From Streptomyces aureus (GTDB lineage: Bacteria > Actinomycetota > Actinomycetes > Streptomycetales > Streptomycetaceae), in assembly GCF_000725495.1 (NCBI RefSeq), contig NZ_JNZD01000013.1, positions 1 to 64,000 on the forward strand: DNA of 64,000 nt, given 5' to 3'. Position numbers and translations under genes: made by a program. The notes beneath the pieces are model-generated. The model was given only the letters and a program-made list of their open reading frames with translations, searched no databases and was not told the DNA's origin. Below are positions 1-8,226 of this stretch, piece after piece. The stretch's first letter is position 1. Every line of letters begins with the position of its first letter.

Positions 1-178
1 CAAGGTGTTCGTCCAGGGCGCGGTCTGGAACATCGACTCCTTCGACCAGTGGGGCGTCGAACTCGGCAAGGTCCTCGCCAAGCGCGTCGAACCCGCCCTG
101 ACCGAAGGCGCCGACGTCCCCGGTCTCGATCCCTCCACGGCCGCGCTCGTGGCCGTTTACCGCACTCTCCGAAAGTAG
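1..178 (+). CDS. pgi: Glucose-6-phosphate isomerase, C-terminal end (partial)
   Basis: The open frame entering from the left edge (first full codon at base 2) ends in a TAG at 176-178. It encodes about 58 residues that read like the end of phosphoglucose isomerase, including the conserved stretch [16 protein letters not shown] followed by a short helical tail. The enzyme interconverts glucose 6-phosphate and fructose 6-phosphate in the cytosol. A 6-phosphogluconate dehydrogenase gene starts 10 bases downstream, which fits a sugar-phosphate operon. The start lies outside the window. Confidence 0.9.
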   Translation, partial: KVFVQGAVWNIDSFDQWGVELGKVLAKRVEPALTEGADVPGLDPSTAALVAVYRTLRK

Positions 179-188
179 TGAACTGACA

Positions 189-1067
189 ATGCAGCTCGGA
201 CTCATCGGTCTCGGCAAGATGGGCGGCAACATGCGCGAGCGCATACGCCGCGCCGGCCACACCGTCGTCGGCTACGACCGTAATCCGGACCTGGCCGACG
301 TGCACAGCCTCGCCGAACTCGTGGGCGCGCTCGAAGGCCCGCGCGTGGTCTGGGTGATGGTGCCGGCCGGCGCTCCCACCCAGACCGTCATCGACGAACT
401 CGGTGACCTGCTGGAGGCCGGCGACACGGTCGTGGACGGCGGCAACTCCCGCTGGACGGACGACGAGAAGCACGCCGAGGAGCTGGCGGCCAAGGGCATC
501 GGCTTCGTCGACGCCGGCGTCTCGGGCGGTGTGTGGGGCCTGGAGAACGGCTACGCGCTGATGGTCGGCGGCGACGCCGAGAACATCGAGAAGGTACGGC
601 CGGTCTTCGACGCGCTCAAGCCCGAGGGCGACTTCGGCTTCGTGCACGCCGGCAAGGTGGGCGCGGGCCACTTCTCCAAGATGGTCCACAACGGCATCGA
701 GTACGCCATGATGCAGGCGTACGCCGAGGGCTGGGAGCTCCTGGAGAAGGTCGACTCCGTCACCGACGTGCGCGAGGTGTTCCGCTCCTGGCAGGAGGGC
801 ACGGTCATCCGTTCCTGGCTGCTCGACCTCGCGGTCAACGCCCTGGACGACGACGAGCACCTGGACAAGCTGCGCGGCTACGCGGAGGACTCCGGCGAGG
901 GCCGCTGGACCGTCGAGGCGGCCATCGACAACGCCGTGCCGCTGCCCGCCATCACGGCGTCCCTCTTCGCCCGGTTCGCCTCGCGGCAGGACGACTCGCC
1001 GCAGATGAAGATGATCGCCGCCCTGCGCAACCAGTTCGGCGGCCACGCCGTCGAGTCGGCGAAGTAG
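189..1067 (+). CDS. gnd: 6-phosphogluconate dehydrogenase, decarboxylating (short YqeC-like type)
   Basis: The 292-residue protein should oxidise and decarboxylate 6-phosphogluconate to ribulose 5-phosphate in the pentose phosphate pathway. It opens with a Rossmann nucleotide-binding motif (GLIGLGKMGGNM, residues 4-15). It carries the substrate signature DGGNSRWTDD near residue 84 and the catalytic lysine region HFSKMVHNGIEY near residue 158. At 292 residues it belongs to the short class rather than the roughly 470-residue type, and the short class is often NAD-preferring. It starts 10 bases after pgi and stops 9 bases before the next gene, so co-transcription is likely. Confidence 0.93.
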   Translation: MQLGLIGLGKMGGNMRERIRRAGHTVVGYDRNPDLADVHSLAELVGALEGPRVVWVMVPAGAPTQTVIDELGDLLEAGDTVVDGGNSRWTDDEKHAEELAAKGIGFVDAGVSGGVWGLENGYALMVGGDAENIEKVRPVFDALKPEGDFGFVHAGKVGAGHFSKMVHNGIEYAMMQAYAEGWELLEKVDSVTDVREVFRSWQEGTVIRSWLLDLAVNALDDDEHLDKLRGYAEDSGEGRWTVEAAIDNAVPLPAITASLFARFASRQDDSPQMKMIAALRNQFGGHAVESAK

Positions 1068-1076
1068 GGAAGGACC

Positions 1077-1688
1077 ATGGGCGATCTCATCCTGGTCCGC
1101 CACGGGGAGACCGAGTGGACGCTGACGGGACAGCACACCAGCTGGACCGACCTTCCGCTCACCGGGCACGGCGAGGAACAGGCCAAGTCCCTCGCGCCGT
1201 TCTTCGCCGGGCGCTCCTTCGCCCAGGTCCTCACCAGTCCCCTCGGCCGCGCGGTCCGGACCGCCGAACTCGCGGGCCTCACCGGCCCGCGGATCGACCC
1301 GGATCTGCACGAGTGGGACTACGGCGGCTACGAGGGGGTCACCACGCGGGCCATCCACCGGGCCCGGCCCGGCTGGGTGCTGTGGAACGACGGGGTGCCG
1401 CCCGGCCCGGACGGCCACCCCGGCGAGTCCCCGCGCGAGGTGGGCGTTCGCGCCGACCGGGTGCTCTCCCGCGTGGACGCCGCTCTCTGCGATCACCCCG
1501 GTGACGTGGTGCTGGTGGCGCACGCGCACTTCCTGCGCGTGCTCACCGCCCGCAGGCTGGGGCTGCCGCCGGAGTCGGGGCGGCTGTTCCAGCTCTCGAC
1601 GGGAACGGTCAGCCGGCTCTCCACCGAACACGGCGATCCCGTGATCGCCGCGTGGAATCAACCGGGAACTTCCGTCACGGTCCGCTAG
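1077..1688 (+). CDS. Histidine phosphatase family protein
   Basis: A 203-residue phosphoglycerate-mutase-like (histidine phosphatase) protein. The catalytic motif LVRHGETEW (Arg8, His9) sits at the N-terminus and the second histidine motif HAHFLRV is near residue 145. It follows gnd by 9 bases and is followed by a strong hairpin at 1715-1753, so it is probably the last gene of the pgi-gnd unit. The substrate cannot be read from sequence. A sugar or cofactor phosphate is plausible from the neighbours, which is inference only. Confidence 0.88.
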   Translation: MGDLILVRHGETEWTLTGQHTSWTDLPLTGHGEEQAKSLAPFFAGRSFAQVLTSPLGRAVRTAELAGLTGPRIDPDLHEWDYGGYEGVTTRAIHRARPGWVLWNDGVPPGPDGHPGESPREVGVRADRVLSRVDAALCDHPGDVVLVAHAHFLRVLTARRLGLPPESGRLFQLSTGTVSRLSTEHGDPVIAAWNQPGTSVTVR

Positions 1689-1714
1689 TTTCCACACTGC
1701 TGCCGTAAACACCG

Positions 1715-1753
1715 AGGAGCACCGGTCCGCCCGCTCGGGCGGACCGGACTCCT
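1715..1753 (+). terminator. Hairpin after the pgi-gnd-phosphatase genes
   Basis: A 12-base perfect stem pairs 1722-1733 with 1736-1747. An outer AGGAG/CTCCT pair (1715-1719 with 1749-1753) extends it, and a short T-rich stretch follows. It sits between the phosphatase stop and the next start. Confidence 0.65.
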
Positions 1754-1772
1754 TTCGACACATGGAGTTCTC

Positions 1773-1949
1773 ATGGCCCTGTGGGACCGCATCAAGGAGT
1801 CCGCGTCGACGATGCAGACCCAGCTCGTGGCGAAGAAGAACGATCTCAAGAGCGGTGCCTTCCGCGACGCGAGCATGGCGATGTGCGCGCTCGTGGCCGC
1901 CGCGGCGTGCTTCACGCTCGACCTGCCCCCGCACGAGTTCGACCTGTAG
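1773..1949 (+). pseudogene. TerB-family tellurite-resistance-like gene with in-frame internal deletion
   Basis: ATG at 1773 has a good GGAG site 5 bases upstream (1764-1767). The 58-residue product begins MALWDRIKESASTMQTQLVA and ends LDLPPHEFDL. From memory these are the first ~44 and last ~14 residues of a TerB-type protein of about 151 residues common in Streptomyces. The middle ~93 residues, including the acidic metal-binding helices, are absent, yet the frame is kept (junction near CALVAAA/ACFTLD, about 1902-1908). The product probably cannot fold as TerB. It could be a remnant or a genuine mini-protein. It is too short to look like a gene unless the ends are recognised. Confidence 0.7.
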
Positions 1950-2001
1950 GACGCCGAAGGACGGGTCCCGTCCGCGGACCGTGACGTCCTGGCGCTCCGG
2001 T

Positions 2002-2029
2002 CCGCCCGCGGTGCGGAGGCCGCGGGCGG
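2002..2029 (+). terminator. Possible hairpin terminator after the terB remnant
   Basis: A 10-base GC-only stem (2002-2011 with 2020-2029) with an 8-base loop and no clear T tract. The surrounding 1950-2192 stretch shows no gene. TACAAT at 2153-2158 resembles a -10 box for the TetR gene but lacks a good -35. Confidence 0.35.
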
Positions 2030-2192
2030 CCGGTCCGGGCGGGTGCGGTGGAGCGGGCCGGTGTGGCGGCACGGGAATGCCTCGTGGAACCGGCGCCGGG
2101 ACCGGGGCACGGAGGGACCTCCTCGCGATCTCCACCGGTCGGGTCCTGCTTCTACAATCGCGGACACCCGCCGTCTCGTCCGAAGGAAGCCG

Positions 2193-2858
2193 ATGACCAG
2201 CGTCGAAGAACCGGCACGGTCCGGGGGGCGCGTCCGCGACGCCGCCCGCACCAGGACCGAGATCCTCGACGTGGCGACCCGCGAGTTCTCCCGTGCCGGT
2301 TTCGCGGGCGCCCGGGTAGACGAGATCGCCGCCCGCACCAGCACGACCAAGCGGATGATCTACTACTACTTCGGCGGCAAGGAGCAGCTCTTCACGGCGG
2401 TCCTGGAACGCGCCTACACGGCGATCCGGCAGGCCGAACAGGAACTGGACGTCGAGCACCTGGACCCGGTCGCGGCCATCCGCCGGCTCGCCGAGCTGAC
2501 GTTCGACCATCACGAGGCGCACCCCGACTTCATCCGTCTGGTGAGCATCGAGAACATCCACGAGGCCGAGCACATCGCCGACTCCGAGGCGCTGGGCCGG
2601 ATCGGCTCGCCCGCACTCGAGGTGATCGGCCGGATCCTGGCGACCGGAAGGGAGTCGGGGTTGTTCACCGCGGACGTCGACGCCGTGGACGTGCACGCGA
2701 TGATCAGCGCCTTCTGCTTCTTCCGGGTCTCCAACCGTCACACGTTCGGCGCCCTGTTCGGCCGCGATCTGACCGCCCCCGGCCGGCGGGAGCACTATCG
2801 TGCGATGCTCGGCGACATGGTCATCGCCTATCTGACGGCGGACCGCGCCGCGGGCTGA
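2193..2858 (+). CDS. TetR/AcrR family transcriptional regulator
   Basis: A 221-residue regulator. The DNA-binding helix-turn-helix spans roughly residues 18-65, with ILDVATREFSRAGFAGARVD, then EIAARTSTTKRMIYYYFGGK and the typical KEQLFTAVLERAY continuation. The C-terminal ligand domain has HHEAHPDFIRLV and is long enough for a normal TetR protein. ATG 2193 was chosen because it is preceded by GAAGGAAGC and begins just before the HTH; an upstream in-frame start at 2043 would add a low-complexity leader. It converges on the PPOX-like gene. Target and ligand are unknown. Confidence 0.9.
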   Translation: MTSVEEPARSGGRVRDAARTRTEILDVATREFSRAGFAGARVDEIAARTSTTKRMIYYYFGGKEQLFTAVLERAYTAIRQAEQELDVEHLDPVAAIRRLAELTFDHHEAHPDFIRLVSIENIHEAEHIADSEALGRIGSPALEVIGRILATGRESGLFTADVDAVDVHAMISAFCFFRVSNRHTFGALFGRDLTAPGRREHYRAMLGDMVIAYLTADRAAG

Positions 2859-2948
2859 GCCCGGGGCCACCAGGGCCGACCGCCCGCTCGGGGCCCGGGC
2901 CCGCCCGGACCCGCCTCACGCCTCCCGTCCCCGAGGGGACGGCCCGGC

Positions 2949-3398
2949 TCAGCGCGGAGGGATCCCGTACGCCCGCTCGACGCGCAGCCGCAGCACCAGC
3001 CGGCCGTCCCTGACCATGGCCGCGCGGTAGTCGTCCCAGTCGGGGTGTTCGCCGAGGGCGTCCCGGTAGAGCCGGACGAGTTCGTCCACGGTCGCGTCGT
3101 GCGGGTCCCCGGCGACGGGCGTCAGGTCGGCCGTGCCCTCGACAACCGTGTAGGCCCACCGGTCCGCGCTGGTCACGTGGTACGAGGCCCGGGGGTCCCG
3201 GCGCAGATTGCGAGTCTTGGCGCGGTCGTCGGTGAGCGAGACCCGGATGATCCCCTCGTCGGGGTAGTACACGTGGTTGACGTTCGAGAGCTGGGGCCGC
3301 CCGTCCTTCTTGAGGGTCACGAGCACTCCGCCCTTGTACTCGGAGAGCAGCCGGAGCAGTGCGTCCTGCGTCGCGTCGTGGGTCGCTTCGTCAGTCAT
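2949..3398 (-). CDS. PPOX-class F420/FMN-dependent flavoprotein
   Basis: A 149-residue pyridoxamine-5'-phosphate-oxidase-fold protein. Signals are GGVLVTLKKDGRPQLSNVNH near residues 23-42, the strand IIRVSLTDDRAKTRNLRRDP, and YHVTSADRWAYTVVEG. Family members of this size bind F420 or FMN and reduce small molecules, but the substrate is not readable here. The ATG at 3398-3396 was chosen because the product then starts at the usual distance from the split-barrel fold. The gene is divergent from the TetR gene at 3492, so the 93-base gap between them must hold both promoters. Confidence 0.85.
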   Translation of the reverse strand: MTDEATHDATQDALLRLLSEYKGGVLVTLKKDGRPQLSNVNHVYYPDEGIIRVSLTDDRAKTRNLRRDPRASYHVTSADRWAYTVVEGTADLTPVAGDPHDATVDELVRLYRDALGEHPDWDDYRAAMVRDGRLVLRLRVERAYGIPPR

Positions 3399-3454
3399 AC
3401 GAGTGTCAACGCTCCCCCTCGGCCACGTCATCCCGTCTCCCCGGATCCCCGTGT

Positions 3455-3469
3455 GTAGACAGTGTCTAC
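3455..3469. promoter_or_regulatory. Perfect 15-base palindrome, likely TetR operator 1
   Basis: GTAGACA-G-TGTCTAC is a perfect 7-base inverted repeat 23 bases before the TetR ATG at 3492. A near copy follows 24 bases further on. Operators of this kind are usually bound by the adjacent TetR protein, and it also lies in the divergent gap with the PPOX-like gene. Confidence 0.65.
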
Positions 3470-3478
3470 GCGCACCTG

Positions 3479-3493
3479 GTAGACACTGTCCAT
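3479..3493. promoter_or_regulatory. Second operator copy overlapping the TetR start codon
   Basis: GTAGACA-C-TGTCCAT repeats the left arm of operator 1 exactly and the right arm in 4 of 7 bases. Its centre is 24 bases from the first, about two helical turns. It overlaps the first two bases of the ATG, which suits autorepression. Confidence 0.5.
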
Positions 3494-4073
3494 GGACGAA
3501 CCGGAAACCACCGGCCTGAAGGCCCGCCTGGTCGACGTCGGGGTCGATCTCGTGGCCGCGGAGGGCGCGCAGGCACTGACCCTGCGGGAGATCGCCCGCA
3601 GGGCGGGGGTCTCGCACGGCGCCCCCCGCCGCTATTTCCCCACCCATCTGGAGCTGCTGTCCGCCATCGCGCGCCGCGGCTTCGAGGATCTGGGGGCGCG
3701 CGTGGCGGGCGCGGCCGGCGACGAGCGCAGCGACCCCCGCGCCCGGATCGCCGCCCTGGCCCGGGTCCATCTGGACTTCGCGCTCTCCCGGCGCGGCATG
3801 TACGAGCTGATGTTCCGTCACGACCTGCTGGAAAGCGGCAGGTTGGGGCTCCGCGAGACCAGCCTGCCGCTGTTCGCGGTCCTGGTGGACCTCGTCGCCC
3901 GGGTACGCCCGGAGGCCGACGCCCGGATCGTCGCCGGCGCCCTCTGGGCGAACCTGCACGGCATCGCCCAGCTGTGGGGCTGGGGCAGCCTGGGGCTCGC
4001 CACGGGCACCGACGACCACGCCCCGCTGCTGGACGCGGCGCTGGACGCGCACCTCGGACCGGTGCAGCGATGA
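3492..4073 (+). CDS. TetR family regulator of the adjacent MFS exporter
   Basis: A 193-residue regulator with an N-terminal helix-turn-helix (LREIARRAGVSHGAPRRYF, residues 34-52). The variant helix SHGAPRRYFPTHLELL is typical of TetR proteins carrying the WHG-type C-terminal domain. That domain includes FALSRRGMYELMFRHDLL and GALWANLHGIAQLWGWG. Its stop overlaps the ATG of the downstream transporter (ATGA at 4070-4073), so the two are translationally coupled. Two copies of a GTAGACA palindrome lie at its 5' end. It probably represses itself and the exporter. Confidence 0.92.
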   Translation: MDEPETTGLKARLVDVGVDLVAAEGAQALTLREIARRAGVSHGAPRRYFPTHLELLSAIARRGFEDLGARVAGAAGDERSDPRARIAALARVHLDFALSRRGMYELMFRHDLLESGRLGLRETSLPLFAVLVDLVARVRPEADARIVAGALWANLHGIAQLWGWGSLGLATGTDDHAPLLDAALDAHLGPVQR

Positions 4074-5551
4074 GCGTCCCCGGCTCCGGCGGCCCCGCGC
4101 CCGCTCCCGTCACGAAGGCCCGCCGCCCCCTGGCCGCGGGCACGGCGCACCGCGGGATCACCCTGGCGAGCAGCGTCGTCGGGGCCGTGATCGTCGCCCT
4201 CGACGGCACGGTCCTCACCGTCGCCCAGCCCACGCTGAAGTCCGACCTGGGCGCCTCGTTCGCGCAGGTCCAGTGGACCAGCACCGGCTATCTGATCGCG
4301 GTCGCGGGTCTGCTGGTGTTCGCGGGGCGCCTCGGGGACCGTCACGGGCACCGCCGTGTCTTCGCGCTCGGCATCCTCGGTTTCGGGGCGGCCTCCGCCG
4401 CGATCGGTCTCGCTCCCGGCATCGGCTGGGTGATCGCGCTGCGGGTCGCCCAGGGGGTCTTCGGCGCCCTGTTGCAGCCGGCCACGCTCGGCATGCTGCG
4501 CGCCGCGTACCCGCCGGACCGGCTCGCGACGCCCATCGCGCTGCGCGCGAGTGCCATCGGGATCGCCGCGGCCGCGGGCCCGCTGCTCGGCGGGGCTCTG
4601 GTCGACCACTTCGGCTGGCGCTCGGTGTTCTTCCTCAACGTGCCGCCTGCGCTGGCGATGGGCGTCGCGGCGCTCTGCGTGCGCCCGCCCGCCGAACGGG
4701 AGCATCGCGGGGCGGAACCGTCGGCGAGGGCCGGCCTCGACGTGCCGGGCGCCCTGTTGCTCACGGTCGCGCTGGTCGCCCTGGTGCACACGCTGGTCGC
4801 CGTGCCCGAGTCCGGCTGGACGGCGGCGAGCGGCGCCGGGACGGCCGTGGTGGCCGCCGCCGGCGTGGCGTTCGTCCACCGGCAGCGCCGGGCGGCGAGC
4901 CCCCTGGTGCCGCCCGAGATCTTCGGCTCGGCGGCCATCGGCGCGGCCCTCGGCATCCTCGTCGCCGTGTCCGCCGCCCTGCTCGGCACCCTGTTCGCCG
5001 CGAGCTGGTTCCTCCAGCGGACCCTGGGGCTCGACCCGCAGGAGACCGGCCTGTGGGCGCTGCCGGCGGGCGTGACGATGGTGCTCGGCGCTCCCCTGGC
5101 CGCCGTCCTCATGCGCCGGTTCGGTCCGCGCCGCACCGTCGTGGCGGGGGCGCTCGTCCTCACGTCCGGCATCCTTCAACTGGCCCGGCTCCAGCCGTCG
5201 TCCACCGCCCTGCCCGTCTCCTTCGGCTTCCTGCTGCTGGGCGCCGGATTCGTCACCGTGATGGTGACCACCACGGCGGTCGCGGTACGGCACGCCCCCG
5301 CCGCGGCGGCCGGTGTGGCGGGCGGGCTCCAGCAGACGGCGATGAACATCGGGCCCACGCTGGGGATCGCGGTCGCGGCCACCCTGATGGCGTCGGCTCA
5401 CGGCTCCGGCGTCGCCGTCCCGCTCGGCGCGCTCGCGGTGTTCTCCGCGACGGCGGCCCTGCTGGCCCTCGGACTTCCGGGGCACAAGGACCCTGTGGGC
5501 GCCGCCGCACCGGGGTCGGCCGACGCCTCACCAGCCCGTTTGGGACGATGA
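4070..5551 (+). CDS. MFS transporter, DHA2/EmrB-like drug exporter
   Basis: A 493-residue integral membrane protein with about 14 hydrophobic segments. It shows the DHA2-type motif LDGTVLTVAQPTL in the first helix and GRLGDRHGHRRVF (motif A) after helix 2. The antiporter motif C-like stretch AGPLLGGALVDHFGWRSVFF comes in helix 5. The family exports drugs or dyes by proton antiport. The ATG overlaps the stop of the TetR gene, which suggests that the same regulator controls it. The substrate is unknown. The protein ends in a short disordered Ala/Pro-rich tail. Confidence 0.9.
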   Translation: MSVPGSGGPAPAPVTKARRPLAAGTAHRGITLASSVVGAVIVALDGTVLTVAQPTLKSDLGASFAQVQWTSTGYLIAVAGLLVFAGRLGDRHGHRRVFALGILGFGAASAAIGLAPGIGWVIALRVAQGVFGALLQPATLGMLRAAYPPDRLATPIALRASAIGIAAAAGPLLGGALVDHFGWRSVFFLNVPPALAMGVAALCVRPPAEREHRGAEPSARAGLDVPGALLLTVALVALVHTLVAVPESGWTAASGAGTAVVAAAGVAFVHRQRRAASPLVPPEIFGSAAIGAALGILVAVSAALLGTLFAASWFLQRTLGLDPQETGLWALPAGVTMVLGAPLAAVLMRRFGPRRTVVAGALVLTSGILQLARLQPSSTALPVSFGFLLLGAGFVTVMVTTTAVAVRHAPAAAAGVAGGLQQTAMNIGPTLGIAVAATLMASAHGSGVAVPLGALAVFSATAALLALGLPGHKDPVGAAAPGSADASPARLGR

Positions 5552-5581
5552 GGAACACGAGCCGCAGTCCGAAGGAGAGCC

Positions 5582-6808
5582 ATGGGACCTCTGCGACAGG
5601 AAGTCGAGCCGGGATCCGTCGGTCTGGACGCCGGGGCACTGGACCGGCTCGACCGCCACTTCGCCGCTCTGGTCGACGACGGCCGGCTCCCCGGCTTTCT
5701 CGTCGCCGTCGCCCGGCACGGGCGGGTCGCCCACCTCACGACGTACGGGACGCGCGACCGTGCGGCCGGACTCCCGGTGGAGCGCGACACGCTGTGGCGG
5801 ATCTACTCCATGACCAAGCCGGTGACCTCGGTCGCGGCCCTGATGCTGATGGAGGAGGGCCGCCTCGGACTCGACGACCGGGTGGCCGACCACCTCCCGG
5901 CCTTCGCCGAACCGCGGGTGTACGTCGGCGGATCGGGGTCCGGCACGACCACCAGGCCGGCCGAACAGCCCATCCTGGTACGGCATCTGCTGACCCACAC
6001 CGCGGGCCTGACCTTCGGCTTCTACCACCGGCATCCGGTCGACGCGCTCTACCGCGACGCGGGCGTGGAGTCCTCGGTGGCACCGGGCGCGGACCTGGCC
6101 GGGACCTGCGAGGTGTACGCCCGGCTGCCGCTCCAGTTCGAGCCCGGCACCCAGTGGAACTACTCCGTGGCCACCAACGTCCTCGGCCGGATCGTCGAGG
6201 TGGTCTCCGGACAGGACCTCGACGACTTCCTCCACCGGCGCGTCCTCGGACCGCTCGGGATGACGGACACCGGCTTCCAGGTCACGGACGAACAGGCCGC
6301 CCGACTGGCCGAGTTGTACGGCGAGGACGACGAGGGACGGCTCGTCCCGATCGCCGGTCTCCCGCTGCGCGGCCGGCCCCGCTTCCTGTCCGGCAGCGGC
6401 GGCCTGGTCTCCACCGCCCACGACTACCACCGCTTCATGGAGATGCTCCGGCGCCGCGGCGAACTCGAGGGAACCCGGCTGCTGCGCCCCGGGACCGTGG
6501 ACCTGATGGCCGCCAACCAGCTGCCGGGCAACGCCGACCGGCGCTCCTTCGGCAGCCCGGCCCACCGCGAGGACGGCAACGCGGGCCTCGGCTTCGGTCT
6601 GGGCGTCTCCGTCGTGGTGGACCAGGAGGCCACCCGGTCCCCGTCCAGCGAGGGCGCGTTCGGCTGGAGCGGCGTGGCCACCACGACCTTCTGGGTCGAC
6701 CCCCGGCGCGATCTGACCGTGCAGTTCCTGAGCCAACTGCGGCCGAAGGGCTCGCACTCGGTGTTCCCGGACCTCAAGCGCCTGCTGCACGAGGCGGTAC
6801 GGAGCTGA
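5582..6808 (+). CDS. Serine hydrolase of the beta-lactamase class C / esterase family VIII fold
   Basis: A 408-residue protein with the penicillin-binding SxxK motif as YSMTKP (Ser76, Lys79) and the second motif as WNYSVATN (Tyr194). HTAGLTFGF comes near residue 139. No signal peptide is seen, so a cytosolic esterase or amidase of the family VIII type is more likely than a secreted beta-lactamase. The start has GGAG in the preceding bases. It starts 30 bases after the exporter stop. Its stop is immediately next to the stop of the convergent MFS gene with no gap and no visible terminator. Confidence 0.88.
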   Translation: MGPLRQEVEPGSVGLDAGALDRLDRHFAALVDDGRLPGFLVAVARHGRVAHLTTYGTRDRAAGLPVERDTLWRIYSMTKPVTSVAALMLMEEGRLGLDDRVADHLPAFAEPRVYVGGSGSGTTTRPAEQPILVRHLLTHTAGLTFGFYHRHPVDALYRDAGVESSVAPGADLAGTCEVYARLPLQFEPGTQWNYSVATNVLGRIVEVVSGQDLDDFLHRRVLGPLGMTDTGFQVTDEQAARLAELYGEDDEGRLVPIAGLPLRGRPRFLSGSGGLVSTAHDYHRFMEMLRRRGELEGTRLLRPGTVDLMAANQLPGNADRRSFGSPAHREDGNAGLGFGLGVSVVVDQEATRSPSSEGAFGWSGVATTTFWVDPRRDLTVQFLSQLRPKGSHSVFPDLKRLLHEAVRS

Positions 6809-8047
6809 TCACTGCCGGGGCGCCCGGTTGACCCGGTGCACGTCCCGCACGCACAGGTTGAGCGCGGAGGCGGCCACGATCACGACCGCGCAGACCAGCA
6901 GCACCTGCCGCTCCGACCAGATGCCCGCGGCCAGTGCGGCGAGCAGATAGCCGAGCGGGATCGCACAGCGCTCCCCGACACTGTTGAACGCAGCCGCCCG
7001 GCCCAGTTCGCCCTCGGGGACGTGCAGTTGGAAGGCGGTGGTCCAGGTGACGATCGCGATGTCGAGCCCGACGCCCGCGATCAGCGACGCGGTCAGGACG
7101 ACGGGCAGCGGCAGCGCGAGTCCCAGCGCCGTCAGGGGCAGGAAGAGCAGGGAACTGGTGGCCACGGCGACCGCGAGCAGCCGGTACGGCTTCCAGCGCA
7201 GACACACCAGCCCGCCCGCCAGCAGTCCGAGGGCGAACGCCCCCTGCACCAGGCCCCAGGAGCTCGCCCCGGAGTACTGCCGTGCCGCGAGGACGGGCCC
7301 GAGCATCTGGTAGCCGGCCAGCCAGGCGGCGACCACGACCGTCCCGGTGAGCGTGTAGGTCCACAGCCAGGTGCGGGAGCGGAACGCGGACCAGCCCGAC
7401 CGCAGATCGCCGAGGACGCCGCCCGCGACGACGGGAGCGTCCAGGCGCAGCCCGTGCAGCAGCAGGGCGGCGGCGAGGAAGGTGAGCGCGTCGAAGGCCA
7501 GCGCCCAAGCCGGTCCGCAGAGAGCGACGACCAGCCCGCCGACCACGGGACCGAGCACCCGTACGGCGTTCGTCGGCAGTCTGACCAGCGTGTTGGCGAG
7601 CTGAAGCTGTCCGGGCTCCACCAATTGGTTCACCACGCCCTGACCGGCGGGCACGGTGAACGCCACGGCGACTCCCGACAGGAATCCACAGGCGGCGATG
7701 GAGCCGGTCGAGGCGGTGCCGGTGAGGACGACGACGGCGAGCGCTCCCTGGGCCGCCGCGGCGCCCAGATTGCCCAGCAGCAGGATCCGGCTGCGGGACA
7801 TCCGGTCCGCGAGCACTCCGCCGACCAGCAGGAAGGCGATGGTCGGCACGGTGTTCACGGCGAGCACCAGGCCGAGCGAGCCGGCTCCGCCGCCCTCCCC
7901 GATCACCGCGTAGGCGAGCGCGAGCGGCGCCATCGCCGATCCGGTCGCCGAGATCAGTCCGGCCAGCGCGAACCGCCGGAAGCGGGCGCTTCGCCAGGGT
8001 GGCGCGGGGGTCTTCGGCACCGGCGCCGCCTGCTCGGCGGTCCTCAT
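6809..8047 (-). CDS. MFS transporter (MFS_3 / enterobactin-exporter-like)
   Basis: A 412-residue membrane protein of the MFS_3 type. It has about 12 hydrophobic segments, begins with RFALAGLISATGSAMAPLA and carries LADRMSRSRILLLGNL after helix 2. The ATG at 8047 is preceded by a strong GGAGGAGGGACC site. A second in-frame ATG at 8230 overlaps the ribA stop as ATGA and would add 61 polar residues, but its spacing to GAGGA is too short. I therefore prefer 8047. It lies 179 bases downstream of ribA on the same strand and could export a product of that cluster, which is inference. Confidence 0.87.
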   Translation of the reverse strand: MRTAEQAAPVPKTPAPPWRSARFRRFALAGLISATGSAMAPLALAYAVIGEGGGAGSLGLVLAVNTVPTIAFLLVGGVLADRMSRSRILLLGNLGAAAAQGALAVVVLTGTASTGSIAACGFLSGVAVAFTVPAGQGVVNQLVEPGQLQLANTLVRLPTNAVRVLGPVVGGLVVALCGPAWALAFDALTFLAAALLLHGLRLDAPVVAGGVLGDLRSGWSAFRSRTWLWTYTLTGTVVVAAWLAGYQMLGPVLAARQYSGASSWGLVQGAFALGLLAGGLVCLRWKPYRLLAVAVATSSLLFLPLTALGLALPLPVVLTASLIAGVGLDIAIVTWTTAFQLHVPEGELGRAAAFNSVGERCAIPLGYLLAALAAGIWSERQVLLVCAVVIVAASALNLCVRDVHRVNRAPRQ

Positions 8048-8226
8048 GGTCCCTCCTCCGGCACCGGGACGCGGGCCGGACCGGTCCCGTCGGGTGTCCC
8101 CGGGCGCCCGGCGATCGTACGGGCCCGGTCCGGGGCCGTCACGCTCGTCGCCCCGGGACCGGTCGCCCCGCTCCCCCGACTCCGGTAACCCCTCTTCCGC
8201 GGGGCCGGTGTCGTGATCCTCTTCCG

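Noticed and set aside
5582..6808. An antibiotic-resistance beta-lactamase
   Set aside because: No signal peptide was seen, and the motifs equally fit family VIII esterases.
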